Positions 1 through 10,817 of a stretch of 64,000 bases of DNA are shown one piece after another. Origin of the DNA: Phaeodactylum tricornutum CCAP 1055/1 (lineage: Eukaryota; Bacillariophyta; Bacillariophyceae; Surirellales; Neidiaceae); NCBI RefSeq assembly GCF_000150955.2, contig NC_011670.1, forward strand, positions 1,159,766-1,223,765. Direction: 5' to 3'. Within the stretch, counting starts at the first letter, position 1. Each line of letters begins with the position of its first letter. Below the pieces are notes generated by a model. The model was not told where the DNA came from, did not search any database, and saw only the letters and a program-made list of their open reading frames with translations. Position numbers and translations under genes: made by a program.

Positions 1-1
1 C

Positions 2-2678
2 CGAGCAAATCCAGACCACCCTTACAGCAAATTTTTTACTGGTAACAAAAAAACTTTGTTAGACGATACCAAGGCAAAGGGCCTAAGCCTTCGAGAGGAG
101 CTCATCAAGTTTTACAACAACTACTATTCGGCCAACCAAATGACGTTAGCTATTGTTGCTCCGCAGTCCATCGAAGACCTGAAAAACATGGTTACGGAAG
201 CATTTTTGGATATTCCGAATCGAAATGTTGATACGCCTGAGTCCTCATGGGCCGGCATTCCTCCTTTCATAGACGAGAGTTCGATCCCATCTTTCAAAAA
301 CGCGATCGAGATAGTTCCTGTGCAGGATCTTCGACAAATTATGATTTCATGGCCAATTGTGTATAGCTCAGAGGATCAAAGGCAGGATGACTTACTAAAT
401 AAGCCGACAACGTACATCGCACATTTACTTGGGCACGAAGGACCCCGCTCTTTGCTTTCCTACCTCAAAAGTAGGGGGTGGGCAAACTCTGTTGGTTGTG
501 CCAACAGCGAGGAACTTTCTGACTTCGAGGTTTTTGAGGTGGTAGTAGGACTTACGACCCAAGGCTTGGCGCAAGTGGATGAGGTGGTAGAGTCAGTGTA
601 CGCCTATATCAACATGCTTCGTGACCGCAAGATTCCGAACTATGTGTTTGAGGAAGTCTTTCGGCTTGAAGAACTGCAGTGGCGATTTTTGACAAAGGGA
701 AGCCCTCGGAGTTATGCTTCGTCCCTGTCTACTGCAATGCAAAAGTATCCGCCAGAACTGTACGTTGCTGGACCGAGGCGACTAGCGTTGGATGAATTTA
801 TCATCGAGAAAAGAATGAACGGGCTCGCTCGCTCCGAGTTTGTATCTAGGGAAGCGCTAGAGCGCTCCCGGAAGCAAGCAGAGCTCTTAGCTGACAATCT
901 GACTGTAGATAATGCGCTTCTAACCGTGATGAGCAAAGACTTTGACAACAAAACGGATCGCAAAGAAAAATGGTACGGGACGGACTACCGGGTCCGCCCT
1001 CTATCCGTTGAAACCCTCAGCCGATGGAGACGTGGTATACGAGCGGAGCAAATTAAGATCGACTTTCCAAGACCCAATCCGTTTATTCCTACCGAGCAAG
1101 GTTTGCGCGTTAAAATTTCACCGTCCGGCTCAATGAAGGCTGCGAAGAGGTCTTTTGAATCCAGAATGATGCCCGTCCCCCCTCCGTCTCTGCTTCGAGA
1201 TGATGGACCGGACGGTCGATGGAAGGTTTACTTTAAGGCTGATGATCGTTTCGGGTTGCCAAAAGGTTATATTGTCTTTCAGGTAGTCACTGGTGAAGCG
1301 TTCGCTTCGCCTAGAAGTGCAGCCTTGTCGAATCTTTTTGAAGTCAGTATTGCGGACAAAATAGGGGAATACGCATACGATGGTACGTAAAAGCAGACAC
1401 GAAATATGGTTACAAGCACAGCGTTCTAGACTAATTGTGTGAGAAAATCGTCTGTTGTATCAAGCCAGCCTTGCCGGCTTAACGTACGATGTAAAAATTA
1501 TGCCAAGAGGAATTCGATTGACTTTTGGGGGCTACAACGACAAACTGAAACGCTTCGCTTCGTACATTTCGTTGAAGCTGACGACCGAAATACGTGATGT
1601 TCTTCCGACGAGTGAGAGTGTGTTTGATCGATACAAGGATCAAGTAATGCGGGGATTGTCTGCATTTGATGTCAAGCAACCGTACTTTCATGCGTCTTAT
1701 TATTCCCAGATTGCTCTTCAGCCGCCTCGGTTTCAGTACGACAATACCGCACTAAGGGAAGCTATTAGAGAAGTAAATTTGAGTGATTTGATTGAATACG
1801 TCAACACTCTTTGGAAGTCGGGCCGCGGCGAGGCTCTTATACAAGGAAATTTTGATCAAAAAGAAGCCATGGAACTCGTCAAAAACATTGGTGATGTCTT
1901 GCCGTTTCGACCGATTGTCCAGGAGGAATACCCTTCACGCCTGGAGGCACTGCCTTTGCCTGCTTACGGCCCAAAGAAGCTGCCAACCAAGCTAATCGTT
2001 GCCGAGCCAAACCCTGACAACGAAAACTCTGTTGCCACAGTAATGCTACAAAGTCTCGGCACGTCAGAGAAGGATCACGTACTGATCGAATTGATCAGCT
2101 CCATTGTGCAGGAGCCGTTTTACAACGAACTCCGTACAAAAAAGCAGCTCGGCTACATTGTATCGTCAGGAATTCGTGCCGTGGGTAACAGCCGAACGCT
2201 CTCATTCATAGTCCAGTCCAGCGTGGCGCCGGCAGACAAGTTGTCCATCGAAATTGTCAAGTTCTTGAATACAGTGGAAGATCGTTTTCTCAACAAGCTC
2301 CTTAAAGCTGACCTCGCCGTGTACGTCAAAAGCCTGATTGATCGCAAAACGGAACCCGACAAGGAACTCGCTACAGAAGTGACTCGCAATTGGGCGGAGA
2401 TTGCGAGCGGACGATTTCAGTTTGATCGCATCCAAAGGGAAGCTGCCGCGCTGCTCGATGTACAAAAGGAGGATTTGCTAGATTTTTGGAGACGAATTTA
2501 TACCGGGGACAATTGCCGTGTATTGGTGACACAGGTAGTTCCTCGCCAAGGGCCAGCGTCTTCGCCCGTCCCAGCCAAGAGCACGGGATACAATGACAAG
2601 GATCCGCTACCCGAAGGACTAGTCCTCGGGATTGACGACTTGGATCAATTCCGCGCCGATAGGCAGATGTCAACTTAA
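2..2678 (+). CDS. Insulin-degrading-enzyme-like M16 metalloprotease, 5' partial
   Basis: This is the C-terminal 864 residues of an insulysin/nardilysin-type peptidase of family M16, which degrades short peptides inside a clamshell-shaped chamber. The reading frame is open from base 2, so the gene begins upstream, and the catalytic HxxEH zinc site lies outside the window. The visible part begins with the family motif DHPYSKFFTGN. It continues through the middle and C-terminal M16 domains and includes the conserved YNELRTKKQLGYIVSS segment that lines the substrate chamber. Exons are 2..1382 and 1465..2678. The 82-nt intron (GTACGT...CAAG) restores the reading EYAYDASLAGL, as expected in the family. 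The C-terminus is polar and has no peroxisomal tripeptide (it ends QMST). The family is confident. Whether the whole protein is catalytic cannot be judged here. Confidence 0.92.
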
Positions 2679-2828
2679 TGCTAGGTCTACGACTTTAATT
2701 TCCGGAGCTGAGCGTGCTCTCGATGCACGCAATAGTTGGATTTCGGATGCCGATTAATGGGATGAAATAATGTCGTAAAGTAATCCTTATATATTTCGGT
2801 GAAAAAGGCGTACCGATCTTTCTTACAG

Positions 2829-3358
2829 TTAAAATTCACAAAAGTACCGCGGTTTGGGCCGGGTGGTCTTTGTTTTTCCCTTCTCGGCTGCCGACTGCAA
2901 ACCGTGTTTGCGTCGTCGCGATTTTTTGCCGACGGGTGCCTGATTCTCACCCTTGGACAGGAGTAGACTCGGTACGGCGCGTGTCGTCTCGGCAGCGTCA
3001 ATAGCCGCCGCGGCGGCAGGAGCTTCAATGTCGGTAATATCCGTTGTGAGCTGCGACGAAAGCTTGTCCAAGGAATTTAACGTTTGTCGCTGCATACAAC
3101 TTTGCAGATTCTTTTGTACCTTGGCCATGACTTCGTTGTGAGCTTCCTGCAAATTTAGTTGTCAGTAAAATTCATAAAATTACAGGGACGGAAAGCGTTA
3201 GAAGAAATCAAGTCGGGCGCATATGCGTTTGATTTGTACAACGCGTTTAAAGAGCAGTCTCGACGTATCTCTCTCGGAAGAATACTTACTGTTCCGATGG
3301 TTGCACGAAACTCGGCACGGTGTTTTCTCTTGATTTTGGAACGGATCGATTTTCCCAT
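2829..3358 (-). CDS. LLP/DUF2423-like small basic nucleolar protein, two exons
   Basis: Exon 1 (3358..3290) encodes 23 residues, MGKSIRSKIKRKHRAEFRAT followed by IGT. Exon 2 (3146..2829) continues EAHNEVMAKVQKNLQSCM. The 143-nt intron has GTAAGT and TTGCAG ends and phase 0. The total is 128 residues. The extremely basic N-terminus starting MGKS(I/L)RSK is the signature of the LLP-homologue/DUF2423 family, a group of small nucleolar proteins linked to ribosome biogenesis. A short amphipathic stretch, an Ala-rich linker and a Lys/Arg-rich tail (GKKSRRRKHG) follow, consistent with nuclear or nucleolar location. The gene is convergent with the M16 protease, only 150 nt away. Each exon alone is too short to stand out, but together they make a convincing product. 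Function is inferred from the family only. Confidence 0.8.
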
Positions 3359-3830
3359 GTTGTTTTTGGCTTCGGAACAGGCGAACGCGTTACAAAAGCT
3401 CAAGAAAAAGCAATAGAATCCGCTAGTACTTGCGAAAGCCTGAGGGTCGGAAGTGTTTTACAGAGTCGAATGCACTTGACCAAACGAGGATTGGTTTTCT
3501 TTGTTAGTGTAACATGAATAGTAAATCTCACACTGATGAATTTTCTTTGGTGGTTGATCTAGCGACCGACCGACGCCCGAGTGCAAGGCTGTCCCGTGTA
3601 ATATGATCTAACGAAACGTTCGTCACAATGCGGGACCAACGTAGCGTCTGTCCTCGCGTCCGTCACACCTATGAACAGGAACAGCTACACGTCCAAGCGA
3701 TGTCCAACAAACGAAAAAACAGGAACGAACATCAAACATCACCGCATATCGTCTCACAGACTGAAATTAGGTTCATCCCAAGGCGAAAACGCCATGCACG
3801 GTACCGTTCCGGTCACTTTGTCAATTCACA
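3359..3830. other. Intergenic spacer, divergent promoters
   Basis: This 472-nt spacer lies between the start of the LLP-like gene (minus strand) and the RNase II gene (plus strand), so it must hold both promoters. A 78-codon open frame at 3628..3864 has no recognisable features and overlaps the RNase start. No repeat or RNA gene is seen. Confidence 0.6.
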
Positions 3831-6272
3831 ATGTCGTCTAGTTATGCAGTCCTCGCTCTCTTAAGTTTGGCGGGTTTTGGCGCGCAACATCCAACATGTG
3901 CCGAGGCCTTTTCGGTAGGCGCTCCACAAAGTATCTGCAAATCTCCGACGGAATGCCGGCGTTACAGCGCCCGAACCTTGGTATTGCCACTCCTCGATAA
4001 TCGCCATACACAGAGCGCCCTTTCTATCTTGTCCGCGAAATCACAGCAGTTGGTCGACGAACGGTGGTATCCCCAATCGGTCCGAGACGACGATAGGCCT
4101 GACGATGACAATGACGAAAACGACCGAATTGCCCAGCTAGAAGCCGACTCGGTAGAGCTTGCGGCAACACTGATACGGAATCGATTGGAAGGACAAACAC
4201 ACGATAGGAACCTGGCATCCAAAACGGTTCAGAGTGCCGTCCGGGGTCGTTTCATTGACTTGGCCTGCTCTTTGCAGGGAGAGCAAGCTTTGGAAAACTT
4301 GTTCGGCAACCCAACGGTGAATGACTTCGACTTGGACGTGGTTCGCGGTACAGTCATGACTCTTCAAAGTTTGATCATTATGGCGACGCAAACAGGTGTG
4401 AAAGGTGATCCGATGCAGTTGCAACGCATGGTCTCGCACCTGGATGCTCGTGCGGATCCGACCATTTTGGAGCGCGATCTTTACACTTGGGATCGGGACA
4501 GTGTGCGACGCTTAAAATATAGGCTGAATCGTATTCCAGCTGTACAGCTTCTAGCAGCATTGCAATGGAAACGATCCAATCAAGGAGCATTTGATTTGCT
4601 GGTACAGTTGGGAGCTTGGGATTTCCACGAAGATTTAGCGCTGATTCGTAGTGGCTTTCCTTTGCGCTTTCACGAAGCGGAGATGGAGGCGGCAGCTAGG
4701 GCTGCCGAAGTCCAACGCGACCCCGATTCTTTGTTAGGGATCCGTCGAGACTTACGAGACCTGAAGGTGTACACGATTGATGGCGAATCGACAACCGAAA
4801 TCGACGATGGCCTTTCCATAGAAATCATACGGCAGCCGGACGGTACGGAACGACAGGCTATATGGATTCACATTGCGGATGCGGATCGCTGGGCGCCGCG
4901 GAATTCAACCCTTTTTCACGCTGCCCGCACGCGTTACACGTCGTTGTACCTACCACGCGGTTCGTGTCCCATGTTCCCTCCGCAAGTCAGCGACAACGTC
5001 ATGTCGCTGATTGCTGGGCAAGATGCATGCGCTTTGTCGTTACGTGTAATGTTAAACGAAGATGGATCAATCGACGCCTCGACACTAATAGTGACGCCGT
5101 CTTTGATCCACGTTGACTATCGTTTAACCTACAACGACGTGGATGAGATGCTCGCCGAGGGAATCGGCTATCGCGAAGAGTGGGAACTGGGGGCATTGCT
5201 CGGAATCGCCAACGCACGTAGAGATTGTCGTATCCGAAACGGATCTTCGGAGGGATGGATACCTAATCCCATTCCATATGCAACTATTTCAACCAAAAAT
5301 GACGTCGGAGCAACGGATGGCGTTGCTATTGAATTGGAAATTCAAGTTTCTCACAACGCGGGGAAGAATTATTCAGCCGAAGACGCCTTGGATGAATCCA
5401 AATCTCCAATAAATGTATTACCAGTATCGGCAGCATATTTAATGGTAACCGAAGCAATGATTCTTGCCGGAGAGTCTTTGGGGCGATGGCAAAGTCGGTT
5501 GGAAGAGGAAGAAAAGTCGATCAACGGGTCGCATGGTGCCTTCCAAAATTACCTAAGGTTGCCCTTTCGCACGCAACCTAAACCAGATTGGGCATCTCGC
5601 GCGCGAGAAAAGAAAATCATGATGGATCTTCTTGAGTACAATATTGGTAATGGTCTGTGCCACGCTTGGTACGCGAGACGTTTTCTGCAGTCTGTCCGAG
5701 TTACCGAAACGCGGTTACCCCATTTTGGTCTGGGTTTGGATTCCTATATCCAATGGACTAGTCCAATTCGTCGTTTCTCAGATCTGCAGGCTCATTCAGC
5801 AGTCAAACGCTTTCTTCGACGGAAACGAGTTCATCAGCTACTGCATCAAGGATCTCCTATCCCAGAGGGAATCCAATCGTCAGATCTTGGATGGCCGGGA
5901 GATGCATTGGAAGACAAAGAAAACTTGATCAATCTTTCGAGAGATGATGTTGATCAGGATATCAACTTTTTGGAAAGTGTTGGTTTGATGGGAGCTGCTA
6001 AAGTGGTGCAACGACAATCTCAGCAGTTTTGGCTCTTCGAACACATCCGTAGGCTTCACGAAGTTGACCCTGATATTAAATTCAATGCCGTCGTTCTAGG
6101 ATGTATCGATCCCGAGAAGCGGCAATTTGCGATATACGTTCACGAATTGGGCCTAGAGCATCGATATACGGCTCCGGGTCAAGGTCGTCTGAACCAAGGA
6201 ACAGAGATGATTCTAAAGGTTGATAGTGTCAGTCCAAGATACGGGCTCTTGTCGTTTGTCTGGCAGGTTTGA
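3831..6272 (+). CDS. Plastid-targeted RNase II/R-type 3'-5' exoribonuclease
   Basis: This single-exon gene encodes 813 residues. The catalytic RNB domain occupies roughly residues 290-720. It shows the metal-binding motif TTEIDDGLSIE and, further on, the hallmark stretch LPRGSCPMFPPQVSDNVMSL and WTSPIRRFSDLQAH. A C-terminal S1-like RNA-binding segment covers about residues 745-813. The enzyme degrades RNA processively from the 3' end. The N-terminus MSSSYAVLALLSLAGFGAQH is a signal peptide ending in AEA|FSVGAP, the diatom plastid-import motif, so the protein probably works in plastid RNA processing and turnover, like the plant plastid RNase II/RNR1. The start at 3831 is chosen because it begins this presequence. 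An acidic insert near residue 90 (DDDRPDDDNDEND) separates the transit peptide from the enzyme. Confidence 0.9.
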   Translation: MSSSYAVLALLSLAGFGAQHPTCAEAFSVGAPQSICKSPTECRRYSARTLVLPLLDNRHTQSALSILSAKSQQLVDERWYPQSVRDDDRPDDDNDENDRIAQLEADSVELAATLIRNRLEGQTHDRNLASKTVQSAVRGRFIDLACSLQGEQALENLFGNPTVNDFDLDVVRGTVMTLQSLIIMATQTGVKGDPMQLQRMVSHLDARADPTILERDLYTWDRDSVRRLKYRLNRIPAVQLLAALQWKRSNQGAFDLLVQLGAWDFHEDLALIRSGFPLRFHEAEMEAAARAAEVQRDPDSLLGIRRDLRDLKVYTIDGESTTEIDDGLSIEIIRQPDGTERQAIWIHIADADRWAPRNSTLFHAARTRYTSLYLPRGSCPMFPPQVSDNVMSLIAGQDACALSLRVMLNEDGSIDASTLIVTPSLIHVDYRLTYNDVDEMLAEGIGYREEWELGALLGIANARRDCRIRNGSSEGWIPNPIPYATISTKNDVGATDGVAIELEIQVSHNAGKNYSAEDALDESKSPINVLPVSAAYLMVTEAMILAGESLGRWQSRLEEEEKSINGSHGAFQNYLRLPFRTQPKPDWASRAREKKIMMDLLEYNIGNGLCHAWYARRFLQSVRVTETRLPHFGLGLDSYIQWTSPIRRFSDLQAHSAVKRFLRRKRVHQLLHQGSPIPEGIQSSDLGWPGDALEDKENLINLSRDDVDQDINFLESVGLMGAAKVVQRQSQQFWLFEHIRRLHEVDPDIKFNAVVLGCIDPEKRQFAIYVHELGLEHRYTAPGQGRLNQGTEMILKVDSVSPRYGLLSFVWQV

Positions 6273-7019
6273 TGTAAAAGTGCTTTTACTCTAGAATTAT
6301 ATGCAACAAAAGCGGATGTACCAGTCGGGCTGGACCGGTGCTCCATTTTGGTCAGAACACAAATGGAATCACAATTCACAGTCAAACTTCATTTGATGGA
6401 TTGACTTACAGTGACGGTGACATTAGATGTGTATATAGTGAAGAAAAATTTGATCTGAGAGTCGTTACTTACATTATTTACAAATGTAGGTAACCGGAAC
6501 GGAGAGGCTGGCAATATATATATATATACGAATTCATTATTCTTCATGAATCACGCCCCAGATGAACCCAATCAAGCAAAATCAAGTGTCGCACTACAAA
6601 GGTGGTTTATACTAAAACAAGAAGTTCACGAAAAGTAGCAATCATGTCGGAAGGCAGCAACAAATGTGTACCTACACAGAATTACTTGAGACTGGCGAGA
6701 ACTCCAATTCTAACATTGGATATCACCAAATTCATTTTCTCTTCGTCAAGTCCCGTGGATTTAAGTGGTTTCCAACTTTCAGGAAAGGATACCGATATCG
6801 TAAGCAAGCAAACTATAATCTACCTATTGAATGCACTCGAACGTTGGATTGTTGCACACGACCTCAAGCAAATGGTGCAATACCTTCTACCGCAAAAACA
6901 TCAACAGGGATGAAAAATATCACTCGGATGACCGTCGACGTAAGGACACCCTGATATGAGAATCATGGAATCGAAAACAAAGAGAAATCGACCATTCTTC
7001 TGCGAAGTCCAAATTAACC
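6273..7019. other. Intergenic spacer with short AT repeat and ACAGTCA element
   Basis: This 747-nt AT-rich spacer lies between RNase II and the patatin gene. It holds a TTCACAGTCAA element at 6375..6385 and a short (AT)n run at 6514..6528. An 89-codon frame starting at ATG 6644 has no recognisable motif and is not called as a gene. Confidence 0.5.
6514..6528. repeat. Short AT microsatellite
   Basis: A run of seven AT units in the spacer upstream of the patatin-like gene. It is too short to imply anything beyond local slippage. Confidence 0.8.
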
Positions 7020-7841
7020 ATGAAGATTGGTTTCTCGCTTACGCCCGGAGGTTTACTGCTACCCTATCACCTTGAAGCGCTGGACGCACTCAAATACAAT
7101 GGACTTTTACGAGCGGAAACCCCGATCGCTGGCTCATCAGCAGGCGCGATTGCTACTGCTTGTCACGGCTGCCAACTCGATTCCAAGTTGATACTCGACG
7201 CAACGATTGAAATGTCCGACACGTGTGCTAGTATGGGAGGAGCACGAGGACGGCTTCTTCCGTTGCTACGGGATAGACTAAGTCAGTATATTGGGGACGA
7301 GCAACTCTCCAATGTGCAACAGCGTGAGGGGGCGATGGGGATTGCCTACCGCGAGATCTTTCCAACCAACCAATCGTTTCTACAAACTGAATTTGCCACA
7401 ACTGAAGAATTGATGGACGCGGTATGTCACTCGTCCATGTTTCCTTTCTTTTCCACGAACTGGCCGGTGGCCGTGGATACTTCGCGTCGAATTCCAAGAC
7501 TAATGGTGGACGGTTTTTTTACCGTTTCCCGGGACCGCTTCGGTGCGCCAGACTTTGCCATGGGAGGCATTGACGTAGATCGAACCGTTGCGATTTCAGT
7601 GTTTCCCAAAGACGCCATTGGAATGGCAGCTTTTACATCGAAAGATTGCATCAGCCCGACTTACTCGGGAGATTCCGCCCAATTGGAAAACCTGGTACGC
7701 CTAGCGACGAAACCTTCGTCTGGAAAGGAATTGACGGCCCTTTACGAATCTGGCTTTCAAGACGCAGAACGTTGGTGTCGACACCAAACAGGCCAGGCTG
7801 CAGAACAATCAAAATCTATTCATCTTTCTGAGAAGTCATGA
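7020..7841 (+). CDS. Patatin-like phospholipase
   Basis: This 273-residue single-exon protein has the patatin fold of Ser-Asp dyad acyl hydrolases. The N-terminus MKIGFSLTPGGLLLPYHLEA carries the glycine-rich oxyanion-hole loop. It is followed by the nucleophile elbow GSSAGA (Ser about residue 41), and MVDGFF near residue 163 supplies the catalytic Asp in the DG motif. Such enzymes hydrolyse membrane or storage lipids. The protein starts directly at the domain, with no signal peptide or transmembrane segment, so a cytosolic or peripheral-membrane location is inferred. The start at 7020 fits the family because the first beta strand begins at once. The C-terminus after residue 240 is hydrophilic and not conserved. 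The substrate cannot be told from sequence. Confidence 0.88.
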   Translation: MKIGFSLTPGGLLLPYHLEALDALKYNGLLRAETPIAGSSAGAIATACHGCQLDSKLILDATIEMSDTCASMGGARGRLLPLLRDRLSQYIGDEQLSNVQQREGAMGIAYREIFPTNQSFLQTEFATTEELMDAVCHSSMFPFFSTNWPVAVDTSRRIPRLMVDGFFTVSRDRFGAPDFAMGGIDVDRTVAISVFPKDAIGMAAFTSKDCISPTYSGDSAQLENLVRLATKPSSGKELTALYESGFQDAERWCRHQTGQAAEQSKSIHLSEKS

Positions 7842-8281
7842 TTTAATTATGTTTCATGCAGCAGAGCTAAAAGTTTGTAGCTCCATCTATCGTATCTTAT
7901 CAACACTAAACGCAATTCTCTTCATTTCAGACGTTCGGTTATACCTTTCAGCGTCAAATTATGAGGCATTTTGTGGCCGTGGAGTGTGAGCTTGTCAAAC
8001 ACAGAGACGGAGAAGAAAACGTGTTTGAATCACATCGAGGTTAGTATGTTGTGGAACATCGCGTTCTGTCGCTATGCGACGAGAGCGCCAAGCCTACGGT
8101 AGTTTACAGTTAAACGCAATCGACGCAATATTAACACCTTTTGTTCATCTTTACATTTGCACACATTTCGATAAATAGAACCCCACATTCATCTTGGTAC
8201 ACGATACGGTACCAAGGTGACTGACCAAATCCTATTTTGTCAACCGTTGGCCCTCGTTCGTTTGCCCACAAACTCATCCTT
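7842..8281. other. Convergent intergenic spacer
   Basis: This 440-nt spacer separates the 3' ends of the patatin-like gene and the minus-strand WD40 gene. A TTTACAGTTA element lies at 8103..8112. No ORF or RNA gene is supported. Confidence 0.5.
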
Positions 8282-10074
8282 CTACGCCGGCCCCGGCCAA
8301 ACGAATAGATCCCCGTCGCACGATCCTCCCACCAGGATTGTGCCCGAGGGATTCCAGGCCATACAGGACAAATCAGTATTGAGCCCGTAACGATCGCACA
8401 AGGTCGTCTCGATTCGTTGGGGTGGGATGGTATCGGGTCGGGCTTCTCCCCGGTACGTGCGTTTTTTCTTTCGACCCGACAAGCCGTGAGATTGGCACGT
8501 CGAGGTGGCGACACTTTGGTAACGGGACGGTTGCTGTGACAAATCGTACAAGGAAACCGCCGTGCCTTGTTCGTAACAGGCCACTACGTCGCAGGCGTCG
8601 TCGATCGCCAAGATGGGCTTGCGGAATTCCGAACAGCCGTTGGCAATGACGGTCGTGAGGGCCGTATTGCGGAGCGGGTCTTGCCAGAGTCCGTGTTCGG
8701 TACAACCGTCCGTGTTCTTGATCGTGACCAACAGACGTCCCGGTCGAGTCCGGGAAGCACTAAGCTGTCGCACGCGTTGGCCGGGAGGCAAGACGACGGA
8801 TGCGACGGCGGTGGACTGGTCGTAGTCGTATACTCTGTGGGACGGAAACGAGAGGGTCTTTTTTGGCTTGGCAAAGTACCGTAAATCCCAAATAGCCACC
8901 ACGCTCTGTTCCGCCAAGGAAGTGGGTGGGGACGGCGGCGCCGTCGTTCGGGGGAGGCCTGCGGAGCGAACTGCGACGCAACCGCCACGTGATGATCGGA
9001 AACGAAACAGGCGGCGACGACTTGTGTATCGGCGTGGGCGAATGCGGTCGGAACGTGCGCCAAACACACTTTGTGGGAGGGCCGTGATGGGCTCGAACAC
9101 GTCCCGGTACTGTTGGCGGTAGAGGATGTGCGGGGGTCGATACAGGACAAACCCAAGGCATCACCGTGCAATTGCACGTGCACGGCGAGAAACGTGCGCG
9201 CGGACGTTTCGCGAAAATCCCACTGCGCCGCTCCGACGGCGTGGTTCACCTTGGAGGAGAATCCACCAGCTCCCGCGCCGTCTACATTGTTCCAGAAGGG
9301 AATTTCGTGCAGGACGTCGACCGCGTGCATGGCCGTAGTGGGGTCGCGATACTGTTTCCAGAGCGTTAGGTCGTCGTGGCGTTGGTACTTGCGGGGCGGC
9401 GGGAGAATGCGCCAAATATCGGTCACGAAGGATCCAGCAAACTGCGCCACCGGTGCCGGTTTCAATGTTTGGTCGCAGTACGAGACAATCGGACCCTTGT
9501 CGAGTTGTTCCGTAGCGAAAATGCGGCACTCCCCCGACGGCAATCCCATGACAAAGGCGTGTCCGCCGTCCAACCGCTGCAACTTGAAATAGTTGCTCGG
9601 TACGTGGGGTTTGGCGTGTACGCCGACGTTATAAACCGATCCCAGTACGTCCGGATCACACGTATTCTCCTCTTGTTGCGGACGGTGTGGTTCCGGAAGT
9701 TGGAGAATATCCACGGTTCCGGCGCGATCCGCCGCCAGTATTTTGTCGCCATCGTTGAGAAAGGCGCAACTGACGTAGGGAGGAATGGAAGCGGGTCGAC
9801 GGAAAAAGGCCGTCGCGTCCGGCATGGACTCGGTGGATCTTCGGGCGGCGGGTAACATGCGTGCTCGTGCCAAGGCTTTGCCGTAGGCTTGTCGAGCGGA
9901 GCGTAGAAAGGCGGAGGGGTTTCGTTGCGCCGTGACGGGCCAAACCGATCCCTGGAGTGTCGTGGGGGACAACGAAACTGTACGGGTCGGTGTGTCCGTC
10001 GTCGTGCTGGAATTGGAATTGCTTCGCGACAGAGAAGGATCCATGCTTATCGTCGCTGGCATCGGGGACGCCAT
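8282..10074 (-). CDS. WD40 beta-propeller protein with an internal frame change
   Basis: The protein reads from ATG 10074 in one frame to about 8983. It then continues in another frame from about 8905 to the stop at 8282. Joining 10074..8983 to 8905..8282 with a 77-nt GT-AG intron (GTTGCG...AACAG) gives 571 residues and the junction HHVA-SVVAIWDLRYF. The WD signatures are degenerate: VVAIWDLRYF, and near the C-terminus MAWNPSGTILVGGSCDGDLF. The N-terminal 100 residues are Ser/Thr/Arg-rich and probably disordered. The propeller and the IWDLR segment recall CDT2/DTL-type adaptor proteins, but I cannot assign it. The coding sequence is visibly GC-richer than its neighbours. The gene is divergent from BUB3, and the 743-nt spacer contains a dyad. 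The frame change could equally be an assembly indel. Confidence 0.68.
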
Positions 10075-10817
10075 GGGAGCTTTTCTGGACAGAGTGGTGC
10101 AATGCGAAAACGCCGACGACGACTCAAAGAAGTACCAACTCTCTCTCTTTCTCTGTTTACAGTTAGCTAGAGAAGTCGACTACACACTCTGCACCACTCC
10201 CGAGTGGAATTTGGTGATGTTTGCTTGCGGATCGCAATTCCATTACTCACTTCGGTCCCGAGTTGGGAGACCGCGAACTGTAAACAGGGGGAAGCAGATT
10301 TCCGAACAGAAGCAAAAAGTTGGAAAAAGGTCGGGAGGAAAGCAGCTTGTCGGAAGTATCTCCGCTTCGTCGAACGAATTCTCCTCACGAGAGAACCGGT
10401 TGGGAAAACACAAACTTCCGATGTCGGCCAGATGGCGAGACGCCGTGACATACCAATCACCGGGTCATTTATGCTACCGTTTGCACATACAGTTTGTTGG
10501 ATATTGGCGGTAGTTCGGCATTCCGGCCTGGCCTTCCCATTTTTACCAACCCGGATTTTGTAGTTCGGGTCCACATTCCCATTCCATCCCAGCCCACCTT
10601 CCCAGTATCCGACCGTTGCCCCTATGGTATCGCAACGACATGTATAATTAACTGTAAGGGTGACCTGTCGTTTGGATTACCTGACTGGGAAAGAATTTTC
10701 GGGCGCACCCGAGGCGCACCATGGCGAACGCACGACGACAACAACGCCTCGCCACGCCTAGTCTAGTCCAGAGTACCCGCGTCGCATCGGTTTACGGACC
10801 CGCATACTAGTCGTAAC
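10075..10817. promoter_or_regulatory. Divergent promoter region between two WD40 genes, with inverted repeat
   Basis: This spacer must contain the promoters of the minus-strand WD40 gene and of BUB3. A perfect 12-bp inverted repeat (CTGTTTACAGTT at 10153..10164, AACTGTAAACAG at 10276..10287) has a loop of 111 nt. The loop itself contains a smaller GGAATT/AATTCC dyad and a direct repeat TCCCGAGT. A third AACTGTAA copy is at 10650..10657. The open frames seen here show no protein features. Confidence 0.5.

Noticed and set aside
9932-10513. 193-codon plus-strand frame across the divergent WD40 promoter
   Set aside because: Overlaps the WD40 gene antisense and has no motif or codon logic.
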